Assembly: GCA_012513545.1 (NCBI GenBank)
Contig: JAAZCB010000552.1
Span: 1-7,739 of the forward strand
Direction: 5' to 3'
From: Clostridiaceae bacterium
GTDB lineage: Bacteria; Bacillota_A; Clostridia; Acetivibrionales; Acetivibrionaceae
Length of the DNA: 7,739 nt
Part shown: piece by piece, positions 1-6,338 of the stretch
Layout of the letters: each line of letters opens with the position of its first letter
Numbering within the stretch: the stretch's first letter is position 1
Position numbers and translations under genes: made by a program
Notes under the pieces: generated by a model
What the model was told of the DNA's origin: nothing
Seen by the model: only the letters and a program-made list of their open reading frames with translations
Databases searched by the model: none

Positions 1-8
1 TCAGGAGC

Positions 9-1289
9 TTAAGTCCTTGACACTTTCTTCCTGGAGAATTCAGGGGCTTCTTTAACCGTATTGCCAAGGACTCCCAAGGATTTACGGTAGAATTGTTTCA
101 TTTCTTCAGAAACTACCAACATTTTATCACCGGTGTCGGCCCAGCCGGCAGTTGACACGTCATCAGGCGGCAGACTAAGCTGATCCCAACTTGCAAACAA
201 CCTGCCCCAGTCTGATTTGAGTATGCTCTCAAGGTGCCGGAAATGATGTGGATACCAGTAAAGATCGTGGTACACTACGCTTGCAATATATGACCATGGA
301 GCAAGGATGGTCTTGAGTGACCATTCGACCGGCTTCTTCAAGGGACCCCAGTAAATCAGATGCTGGCACTTGCTGGCAAAGGTCATTTTTTCAAAAGGTC
401 CTTTGAACTTCCATTTTTCATTGAGTACATCCAAGTCCCCTACAATCTCAATATCACGCAAATCACCGCAGCCTAAGCCTGCTTCGTGGGCGAGCCTTAT
501 AAATTTTATGTCTTTTAATGGGTCAAAGCCCATAAGCTTGGCAGCTACTGCATCGATGGCTACCTGGTCGGCAGAGGCAAGTATCACATTTTTAACATGG
601 GGTATCATGCAGCGAGGGCCTGGCCCATCTCCTGCAAAGGTTCCATCCATTACTGCGAAAACACCGGGATGTATTTTTTTCTGTATCATTAATAAATCAA
701 CCAGTGTCTCATGTATTACCGGATGCGTCCAGTGCCTTTTTTCATTAAGAAGACCTCCGAAAGCATTCTTCATAGCGCCTGTAGTGGTAGTAAAAACATG
801 GGTTTTGACAGTGGGCAGGTGAATAATGTTTTCACCGATAAAGCGCTTGGGAATCATGAAGCCTTTAGGATAGACCTCATTAAGGCAAAGAAAATCATTT
901 GTAAGATCTCCTACGGCATCTTTAATATTGACCCATTCTTCACCCTCGTATAAGTGTATGTTCCTTAAGTTATGCGCATTAATTACATTAATGTGTTTAT
1001 TCTCTCTCTCTCCAAGGTGTGCATCTATTACAACAGTACGGTTATGACAGCCGTGCATGAGATCTGGATTATACCCATCCCTCTTCATGGCACGGATAAC
1101 TCCATCCAGCTGCCAGGGGGTTGTTGAACTTCCTGGATAGAAAAAATGCCAGCTGATATTTATTTTTAGGGCAGTATCCTTTTCTTTAGATATATGTTTC
1201 TGGTAATCTGCCAGATTCAACAATTTATGATAATCGGACAAAACAGTTGCCGGACTTGTCCTTAAGACAGCAACCTTTGACTTTGACAT
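9..1289 (-). CDS. DUF362 domain protein, 426 aa, function unknown
   Basis: DUF362 family protein (PF04015). The domain spans roughly residues 45-275. Visible conserved blocks are HLPTVKTH (157-164), TTTTGAMKNAFGGL (167-180), a His-rich stretch beginning NEKRHWTHP (182-190), MDGTFAGDGPGPR (214-226) and DQVAIDAVAAKLMGFDP (241-257). The family has no settled reaction; many members carry an iron-sulphur ferredoxin domain, but no CxxCxxC cluster is present here. Instead about 150 C-terminal residues follow, including an aromatic and His-rich segment (about 313-352, containing YWYPHHFRH). There is no signal peptide or clear membrane helix, so it is probably cytoplasmic. The start at 1289 is chosen because AGGAGG lies 7 nt upstream; an in-frame ATG at 1352 would add 21 residues resembling non-coding AT-rich DNA and has no comparable site. 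It lies 93 nt downstream of an AraC regulator on the same strand. Family assignment is firm; function is unknown. Confidence 0.9.
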   Translation of the reverse strand: MSKSKVAVLRTSPATVLSDYHKLLNLADYQKHISKEKDTALKINISWHFFYPGSSTTPWQLDGVIRAMKRDGYNPDLMHGCHNRTVVIDAHLGERENKHINVINAHNLRNIHLYEGEEWVNIKDAVGDLTNDFLCLNEVYPKGFMIPKRFIGENIIHLPTVKTHVFTTTTGAMKNAFGGLLNEKRHWTHPVIHETLVDLLMIQKKIHPGVFAVMDGTFAGDGPGPRCMIPHVKNVILASADQVAIDAVAAKLMGFDPLKDIKFIRLAHEAGLGCGDLRDIEIVGDLDVLNEKWKFKGPFEKMTFASKCQHLIYWGPLKKPVEWSLKTILAPWSYIASVVYHDLYWYPHHFRHLESILKSDWGRLFASWDQLSLPPDDVSTAGWADTGDKMLVVSEEMKQFYRKSLGVLGNTVKEAPEFSRKKVSRT

Positions 1290-1296
1290 AATATAT

Positions 1297-1302
1297 CCTC
1301 CT
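1297..1302 (-). promoter_or_regulatory. Ribosome binding site deciding the DUF362 start
   Basis: The minus strand reads AGGAGG here, a full Shine-Dalgarno match, with 7 nt before the ATG whose first base is 1289. It supports the 426-residue form over the 447-residue form starting at 1352. Confidence 0.85.
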
Positions 1303-1372
1303 GTATTGTTATTATGACCATAGTATAAATCCGTATTACTTATTTTAAGCAATTAAGCATTATTAATTATAG

Positions 1373-1389
1373 CATAATATATTTATATA
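1373..1389. repeat. 17-bp AT-rich repeat, copy 1
   Basis: CATAATATATTTATATA occurs here exactly, overlapping the last seven bases of the AraC gene (its stop codon included) and lying about 84 nt upstream of the DUF362 start. The same 17 bases recur at 2366-2382. A chance match is not excluded in such AT-rich DNA. Confidence 0.5.
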
Positions 1390-2273
1390 AAACTATGCCT
1401 TTTTCTAAACTCACCCGGTGAAAGATTTACTTGTTTCTTAAAAAGATAACTGAAATAAGGTATGTTTTCAAACCCACACTGCAGGGATATTTCAGAAACA
1501 GATGAATTTGTCCTTACCAGAAGGTCTTTTGCTCTGTCTATTCGAAGCTTTGTAATAAATTCATTAGGAGTAAAGCCCGTTGTCTGCGAAAAAACTCTGT
1601 GAAAATGATTCGGACTTAAATCCGATAATTTTGCCATATCACTCAAAAGTATTTTCTTTTCAAGGTTTTTCTCAATATGCTCCATAACGCGTTTAATCAT
1701 TTTAAAATGAGGAGTAAAGGTCATTGAGCTATTGGTTAAAGGATCGGAAACATCATGATACAGTTGGTAAATCAGGTTCAGAGTGTATGACTTTAGTATC
1801 AGTTCGGCGCCTTGCGAAGGATTGATAAACTCTTTGAGTATTGAGTCGAAAAGGTAGTAGTATTTTTTTTCATGTACAGGATGATATACCGAAGGAATAG
1901 CTTCAAGCAAAGGATTTATGCAGTAATTCTGGAAGTTTTGCTCCGAGTAAAAGTCATATCCCAATAGATCCTTGCCGGTATTTCCAAGCATGTCAATACA
2001 AGCTATATAGCAACTGTAAGGCATGGTACCCTGTGTAAACTGTCCGGGCTTTCTGAAGACTATATCCCCCTTGCTTATAGGATAAAGCTTGTCGTCAATA
2101 ACCATAGAGCCTTTGCTGTAGGTAAAAAACTCAATCTCATAATCATAAACATACCGTTCTTTCAAACGATACCCTGTTTGCATATTTTCACCCTGGGAAA
2201 ATATAAAACTTTTGAGAATTTTAGGAGAAAGGCGTTCGTTTGATACTTCAACCCTGCTGATGTTTGCGCTCAT
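1383..2273 (-). CDS. AraC-family transcriptional regulator
   Basis: A 296-residue DNA-binding regulator, the usual length for AraC-type proteins. Residues about 35-85 look like a cupin-type ligand-sensing domain (AraC_binding), with the pattern MVIDDKLYPISKGDIVFRKPG at about 57-77. The C-terminal 100 residues are a typical AraC double helix-turn-helix: first HTH about 208-228 (LLSDMAKLSDLSPNHFHRVF) and second about 257-279, ending in the family signature with CGFEN, YFSYLFKK and LSPGEFRKRH. The start at 2273 has AGGAGG 9 nt upstream. It is transcribed away from the MATE transporter and towards the DUF362 gene, 93 nt downstream, so these are its likeliest targets along with itself. The ligand cannot be read from the sequence; the N-terminal cupin suggests a small molecule such as a sugar or other metabolite. 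No truncation is seen. Confidence 0.95.
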   Translation of the reverse strand: MSANISRVEVSNERLSPKILKSFIFSQGENMQTGYRLKERYVYDYEIEFFTYSKGSMVIDDKLYPISKGDIVFRKPGQFTQGTMPYSCYIACIDMLGNTGKDLLGYDFYSEQNFQNYCINPLLEAIPSVYHPVHEKKYYYLFDSILKEFINPSQGAELILKSYTLNLIYQLYHDVSDPLTNSSMTFTPHFKMIKRVMEHIEKNLEKKILLSDMAKLSDLSPNHFHRVFSQTTGFTPNEFITKLRIDRAKDLLVRTNSSVSEISLQCGFENIPYFSYLFKKQVNLSPGEFRKRHSFI

Positions 2274-2282
2274 TGTTCAAGA

Positions 2283-2288
2283 CCTCCT
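2283..2288 (-). promoter_or_regulatory. Ribosome binding site of the AraC regulator
   Basis: The minus strand reads AGGAGG with 9 nt before the ATG at 2273. It favours this start over the internal Met31, which has only a weak GGGTGA upstream. Confidence 0.8.
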
Positions 2289-2342
2289 CTTACCTAGTAA
2301 TATTTTATCATAAGATTTTGAAAGAATAAATAAAATTTCGAA

Positions 2343-2371
2343 TTGCAAAATGGCTATTTTTCATTCATAAT
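2343..2371 (+). promoter_or_regulatory. Predicted promoter of the MATE transporter gene
   Basis: A possible sigma-A promoter: TTGCAA at 2343-2348, a 17-nt spacer, and CATAAT at 2366-2371 (5 of 6 to TATAAT). It would give a leader of about 80 nt before the ATG at 2460. The region is very AT-rich, so chance matches are common. The -10 overlaps the start of the 17-bp repeat (2366-2382) also found at 1373-1389. On the opposite strand the regulator's promoter must lie in the same 186-nt gap, but I see only weak hexamers for it. Confidence 0.4.
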
Positions 2372-2382
2372 ATATTTATATA
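2366..2382. repeat. 17-bp AT-rich repeat, copy 2
   Basis: The second exact copy lies between the divergent AraC and MATE genes, about 93 nt upstream of the regulator's start and overlapping the predicted -10 of the MATE promoter. Both copies have the same orientation relative to the two minus-strand genes, with the repeat 84 and 93 nt before their starts. Confidence 0.5.
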
Positions 2383-2459
2383 TTGATAATATTAATAAGG
2401 CTACCTACCTTTTTTAAGTCCTGTCAACAAAAAAGCTTATATTAAAGGAGAAACAATAC

Positions 2460-3863
2460 ATGGATGAAAATAATGCTATTGATAAACGCATGACGCTATT
2501 TGCTCTTACATGGCCTATTTTGATTGAATCTTTCCTGAGAATTTTATTTGTTAATGTTGATACCTTTATGCTTAGCAAATATTCGGATACGGCTGCAGCA
2601 TCTGTAGGTGCTGCAGGACAATACGTTTCAATTACAATACTGTTTTTCCAGGTTATTGCATCGGGAACGAGTATTGTTATATCACAGAATTTAGGGGCCA
2701 AAAACAACCGGAAGGCGGTTGATATTGCATTGGTCTCGTTAGTTGTAAACCTTTTGCTGGGTATTCTGATGAGCGTTTTTTTGCTTTCTTTTTCAGGAAA
2801 GCTTCTGGGAATAATGAATTTTGAAAACGAAGTTTATAAATATGCAAGTGACTATTTGTTTATTGTGGGAATGTTTTCCTTTGTTACCGACATGAACTGC
2901 ACAACAACAGCAATATTAAGGAGTTACGGTTTTGTTAAGGTTTCGGTTTTTGTTAACATCGGTGCCAACCTTATTAATGTTGTTGGAAACTTGATTGCAA
3001 TAAATGGTTTTATGGGAATACCGGTACTTGGTGTAAAAGGTGTTGCCGCATCTACTGTTATCAGCCAGTGTGTAGCTCTGGTACTCATATTTTCAGCATT
3101 GTTGAGGAGTATTGGTCCGGACATGAAGCTGAAACGTATTTTTTCTTTTCCAAGAAAGATTTTTGTTGAAGTGCTTGGGGATATAATTAAAATAGGTGGC
3201 CCGTCAACGGGAGAGAATTTATCATATAACATATCCCAGATAGTAATTACTGCCATTATCAACCTTATGGGTACCTATGCCTTAACTGCCAGGTTCTACG
3301 TTTTCAGTATAATGTTTTTTATAATGCTAAGTGCAGTATCTATAGGTCAGGCAACTCAAATAATGGTAGGATATTTAATTGGTGCAGGAAAAGTGGATGA
3401 CGCTTATAAGGCGTGTCTTAGAAGCCTTAGAATATCTGTGATTATTTCATTTATTACCGCAATTGTGTTTGCCTTATTAGGAAGGAAACTAATAGGGTTA
3501 TTTACCGATAATGAACAGATATTATCAATGGGGAGTGTTATGCTGGCTATTGCAATAGTTTTAGAACCGGGAAGAGCGTTTAACATAATACTGGGGGGGT
3601 CTCTTAAAGGAGCAGGAGATGCGAGGTTTATCCTGTTTCTGGGCATTGGGTCAATGTGGGGAGTAGCTGTGTTGATGTCTTATATCCTGGGAATATATTT
3701 TGGCCTCGGGCTTATTGGAGTCTGGATAGCATTTGCCAGTGACGAATGGGTCAGGGGAATTCTGATGCTGCTTAGGTGGCGATCGAGGGTTTGGGAGAGT
3801 AAATCAATTGTGTCTGTAAAACCCAATTTATCAGCAAAGGAAGAGTGCGTGATTAATTCATAG
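2460..3863 (+). CDS. MATE family efflux transporter
   Basis: A 467-residue multidrug and toxic compound extrusion (MATE) transporter, of normal length (about 450-480) with about 12 predicted membrane helices in two MatE halves, roughly residues 15-180 and 240-405. Family features are visible: an N-terminal TWPILIESFLR segment (17-27), an AGQYVSI-type helix, IGQATQIMVGYLIGAGKVDDA (295-315) in the second half, LKGAGDARF (382-390), and an ending of the DEWVRGILMLLRWRSRVW type (428-445). Members use a proton or sodium gradient to expel cationic drugs, dyes or metabolites; the substrate here is not predictable. The start is supported by AAGGAG 9 nt upstream. It is divergent from the AraC regulator across a 186-nt gap, an arrangement typical of an inducible pump beside its regulator. 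The next gene on the strand is 176 nt away and appears to have its own promoter. Confidence 0.93.
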   Translation: MDENNAIDKRMTLFALTWPILIESFLRILFVNVDTFMLSKYSDTAAASVGAAGQYVSITILFFQVIASGTSIVISQNLGAKNNRKAVDIALVSLVVNLLLGILMSVFLLSFSGKLLGIMNFENEVYKYASDYLFIVGMFSFVTDMNCTTTAILRSYGFVKVSVFVNIGANLINVVGNLIAINGFMGIPVLGVKGVAASTVISQCVALVLIFSALLRSIGPDMKLKRIFSFPRKIFVEVLGDIIKIGGPSTGENLSYNISQIVITAIINLMGTYALTARFYVFSIMFFIMLSAVSIGQATQIMVGYLIGAGKVDDAYKACLRSLRISVIISFITAIVFALLGRKLIGLFTDNEQILSMGSVMLAIAIVLEPGRAFNIILGGSLKGAGDARFILFLGIGSMWGVAVLMSYILGIYFGLGLIGVWIAFASDEWVRGILMLLRWRSRVWESKSIVSVKPNLSAKEECVINS

Positions 3864-3901
3864 CATGGGCTGTCATCTCCAATTGGGGGTATACAGGACT
3901 A

Positions 3902-3930
3902 TTGTTTGATTTATTTTTTAGTAGTATAAT
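3902..3930 (+). promoter_or_regulatory. Predicted sigma-A promoter of the MoxR/DUF58/TgpA operon
   Basis: TTGTTT at 3902-3907, a 17-nt spacer, and a perfect TATAAT at 3925-3930. Transcription would start near 3937, leaving an untranslated leader of about 100 nt before the MoxR start at 4040. The consensus -10 and ideal spacing make it the best promoter candidate in the window, although the -35 matches only in its TTG. Confidence 0.6.
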
Positions 3931-3960
3931 TAATTATATCAACAAGTGAATTTAATTATT

Positions 3961-3983
3961 AGTGTCAATGATTAAGTGTCAAT
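3961..3983 (+). repeat. Tandem 9-bp direct repeat AGTGTCAAT in the moxR leader
   Basis: AGTGTCAAT occurs at 3961-3969 and again at 3975-3983, a 14-nt period, each preceded by ATTA or a close variant. It lies downstream of the predicted TATAAT, within the expected leader. On the minus strand each copy reads TTGACA, and the copy at 3982-3977 is followed after 16 nt by AATAAT, so it could also be an antisense promoter. Whether it binds a regulator is unknown. Confidence 0.5.
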
Positions 3984-4039
3984 AATGCTTATCAGGTTTT
4001 TTCGGGCGGGCTGCAAATTATTATCTGAGGAGTCAATAA

Positions 4040-4969
4040 ATGAATACTTCAATTGATATACTTATAAATAATATGGAAAAGATTATTGTAGGTAAGAGGT
4101 CTGTTCTTGAACGTCTTTTGACAGCTCTTCTTTGTGATGGTCATGTTCTTATTGAAGATGTTCCTGGTGTCGGAAAAACACAAATTGTTGCAACTCTTGC
4201 GCGTTCAGTGAATGCGGTTTATCATCGTGTTCAGTTTACCCCTGATGTAATGCCTTCCGATATAATGGGCTTTTCGATGTTCAACCCTTCCACAAGAGAA
4301 TTTGAGTACCGCGAGGGTGCGGCAATGTGCAATTTTCTCCTTGCAGATGAGATAAACAGAACATCACCCAAAACACAGTCAAGTCTTCTTGAAATAATGG
4401 AGGAGTTTCAGGTTACCGTGGACGGAAAAACCTATTCTTTGCCACGTCCGTATATGGTTCTGGCTACACAGAACCCTGTTGAAAGCTTCGGAACTTATCC
4501 TTTGCCGGAAGCTCAGATGGATAGATTTTTTATGAAGTTGACAATTGGGTATCCCGGCAGAGAGCAGGAAAAGGAAATTATCGACCGTTTCGGAAGTGGA
4601 AATCCATTTTCGGACCTTAAGCCGGTAGCAAATACATCAGATATTGTTGAGCTTCAAAACAAGGTTAAGGAAATTAATGTTGAAGACTGCCTTAAAATGT
4701 ATATTATAGATATTGTAGAGATGACACGGAAAAGCTCGGAGGTTGTCCTTGGCGTAAGTCCAAGGGGAAGTCTTAACCTGTTTAAGGCATCAAAAGCCTG
4801 GGCTTTTATTAAAGGTAGAGATTATGTGCTCCCGGATGACGTTCAGGAAATGGCGTCACTTGTTCTTTCGCACAGAATTATGATGAGTTCAGGTGCCAGA
4901 ATGAAAAGCGTTACAGCTGAAGATGTAGTAAATGAGGCAATTTCAAAGGTTAAAGTTCCTGTTTTTTAA
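4040..4969 (+). CDS. MoxR-family AAA+ ATPase (YeaC-like)
   Basis: A 309-residue cytoplasmic AAA+ ATPase of the MoxR class, full length. The Walker A is DVPGVGKT (40-47), preceded by the typical HVLIE. Walker B is LLADEINR (100-107), with D103 and E104. Sensor 1 is ATQNP (142-146), followed by the MoxR-type GTYPLPEAQMDRF (151-163) whose R162 is a likely arginine finger. A sensor 2-type SPRGS (240-244) opens the C-terminal lid. MoxR proteins are thought to act as chaperone-like ATPases that mature or assemble partner proteins, here presumably the DUF58 protein encoded 24 nt downstream. GAGGAG lies 7 nt before the ATG. It is the first gene of an operon driven by the promoter near 3902-3930. It corresponds to yeaC of the B. 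subtilis yeaC-yeaD-yebA cluster. All ATPase motifs appear intact; the client is inferred from context. Confidence 0.95.
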   Translation: MNTSIDILINNMEKIIVGKRSVLERLLTALLCDGHVLIEDVPGVGKTQIVATLARSVNAVYHRVQFTPDVMPSDIMGFSMFNPSTREFEYREGAAMCNFLLADEINRTSPKTQSSLLEIMEEFQVTVDGKTYSLPRPYMVLATQNPVESFGTYPLPEAQMDRFFMKLTIGYPGREQEKEIIDRFGSGNPFSDLKPVANTSDIVELQNKVKEINVEDCLKMYIIDIVEMTRKSSEVVLGVSPRGSLNLFKASKAWAFIKGRDYVLPDDVQEMASLVLSHRIMMSSGARMKSVTAEDVVNEAISKVKVPVF

Positions 4970-4993
4970 TTAGCACTGTAGAGGGATGAAATA

Positions 4994-6316
4994 ATGAGAA
5001 GTATTGCTGCTTTTTTTTTCATGTTGTTTTTCATGAGCCTGTATGCTTATTACCTCGGCGGAGAAAACAGTATGCTTATGCTGTACATGCTGCTTTTATC
5101 ACCGATTGTATCTTTTTTTCTTACTTATCCGTTCAGAAAGAAAATTGATATCAGTATTGATGTTCCTTCTTCAGAGGTTGAGAAGGAAGGAACTGTAAAG
5201 GTAATGATTACTATCAAGAACAAGGCGCTGATACCTGTTCCTTTTATATGTATTTCCTTTATAAAGGCTCGAAATCTTAAATTGGAAGGGCTTTCGGACA
5301 TTAAGATTACACTTGCACCACATGAGACCAGAACTATTGTTGCAAGGTATAATGCAATTCACAGAGGTGTCTGCGAAGTTGGTGTAAAGAGTATATTTCT
5401 TCAGGATTATCTAGGCTTTTTTTCATTTTCCCTTTTGAAAAGTTTTGAGGATTATGAAAGAATGGGAAAAGTAACTGTATTGCCGCGTATTGTAAATATT
5501 AAAATGAACGCTAAAATAGCCCAGAGTTCATCCAAAACAAATTCTGCAGATAATTCAAGCGGGTCGTCATCAGGTTTTTTCAACTGGTCTGGAGAACCGG
5601 GATATGAGCTTAAGGAGTATGAAGCAGGAGATCCTCTTCATAAAATACATTGGAAACTGTCTGCAAAGACTGATAAATTTATGGTACGACAAAATGATGG
5701 AGGAGGTGTTTCCAAAAAACGGCTGGTAATTGATCCTTTAATTGTGTTAAAAGGTGAAAACGACAACTTGGGCATCATAAAAAAGAAAAACCTGTTACTG
5801 AACTTTTTTAGAAAGTCTGAGAAGCTTTATGATAAAGAATGGATAATCGAGGAAAGGATTCTTGAGGCTGTTCTTTCAGTAACGGGTATAATGAATAGAT
5901 GGGGAAGAACTGTTGAGGTGTGGTTGTTCGAGAATAATATGTGGCAGATGCAAAAGGTAGCAGAGAGGAAGGATATTATACAATTGCAGCACAGATTAGC
6001 TGAATACAGCTTTATTGAAGCTGGAATAACCCCTTTGGAACGTGTGCCGTTGACCGGAATAATATTCAATGAGGGTAAGAACCGCAATTCCAACGCTGGA
6101 GAAGTTGTAGTATTTACAGGCTGTCCGGACAAGGCACTTCAAAAATCAATCGAAAGTCTTACTGATTACGGTATGGTTTCGGATATTGTTATCATTAAGA
6201 AGCCTTTAGAAAATGCACAGAAATACAGCAATATTGATTCTGGGCTCCAGATACCGGAAGATGGCAGCCTCTGGGTTATCAGAACTGATGAAGACCTGGA
6301 AGAAGCTTTATTATAG
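4994..6316 (+). CDS. DUF58 domain membrane protein (YeaD-like)
   Basis: A 440-residue DUF58 (PF01882) protein. Two N-terminal membrane helices (about 4-22 and 26-46) are followed by a beta-rich region (about 50-170) with the usual HRGVCEVG, LQDYLGFFSF and VLPR pieces. The DUF58 core motif, LKEYEAGDPLHKIHW followed by KLSAKTDKFMVRQ, lies at 206-233, with Lys in place of the more common Arg at its start. Just before it is a Ser/Asn-rich linker (about 177-194). A Lys-rich stretch (about 253-283) separates it from a von Willebrand A-like C-terminal part (about 287-440). DUF58 proteins are regularly encoded beside MoxR ATPases and are proposed to be their partners; the molecular function is unknown. 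The start has GAGGG 8 nt upstream. The gene lies 24 nt after MoxR and 22 nt before the transglutaminase-like gene, consistent with co-transcription. Family assignment is secure. Confidence 0.92.
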   Translation: MRSIAAFFFMLFFMSLYAYYLGGENSMLMLYMLLLSPIVSFFLTYPFRKKIDISIDVPSSEVEKEGTVKVMITIKNKALIPVPFICISFIKARNLKLEGLSDIKITLAPHETRTIVARYNAIHRGVCEVGVKSIFLQDYLGFFSFSLLKSFEDYERMGKVTVLPRIVNIKMNAKIAQSSSKTNSADNSSGSSSGFFNWSGEPGYELKEYEAGDPLHKIHWKLSAKTDKFMVRQNDGGGVSKKRLVIDPLIVLKGENDNLGIIKKKNLLLNFFRKSEKLYDKEWIIEERILEAVLSVTGIMNRWGRTVEVWLFENNMWQMQKVAERKDIIQLQHRLAEYSFIEAGITPLERVPLTGIIFNEGKNRNSNAGEVVVFTGCPDKALQKSIESLTDYGMVSDIVIIKKPLENAQKYSNIDSGLQIPEDGSLWVIRTDEDLEEALL

Positions 6317-6338
6317 AGAAACGGAATGGATGATAGCT

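Noticed and set aside
370..953. Open frames on the plus strand at 370-822 and 711-953
   Set aside because: They lie antisense inside the DUF362 gene, show no recognisable protein features, and the DUF362 frame carries clear family motifs.
1336..1352. Imperfect inverted repeat TTACTTA/TTT/TAAGCAA before the DUF362 gene
   Set aside because: Short, one mismatch, and in very AT-rich DNA; too weak to call an operator or terminator of the AraC gene.
1322..1371. Candidate promoters for the DUF362 gene: TATACT (1322-1327) with TTGCTT at 19 nt, and TATAAT (1366-1371)
   Set aside because: Neither has a good -35 at normal spacing. The gene may also be read through from the AraC gene, so I did not list a promoter.
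2369..2384. Palindrome AATATA-TTTA-TATATT between araC and MATE
   Set aside because: Built only of A and T in a region where such palindromes are expected by chance; it overlaps the repeat already reported.
2414..3646. Minus-strand open frames at 2414-2707, 2924-3262 and 3404-3646
   Set aside because: They run opposite the MATE transporter gene, which is intact and strongly supported; they have no domain or ribosome binding site of note.
3875..3890. Hairpin ATCTCC/AATT/GGGGGT after the MATE gene as a terminator
   Set aside because: Only six base pairs with two G-U pairs, and the T-rich stretch begins about 20 nt later, so it does not fit an intrinsic terminator.
3937..4039. Riboswitch or structured RNA in the moxR leader
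   Set aside because: I could not match the leader to any riboswitch consensus I know, and no strong stem pairing is visible.
5171..6132. Minus-strand open frames at 5171-5362 and 5827-6132
   Set aside because: They are antisense to the DUF58 gene and have no family-like content.
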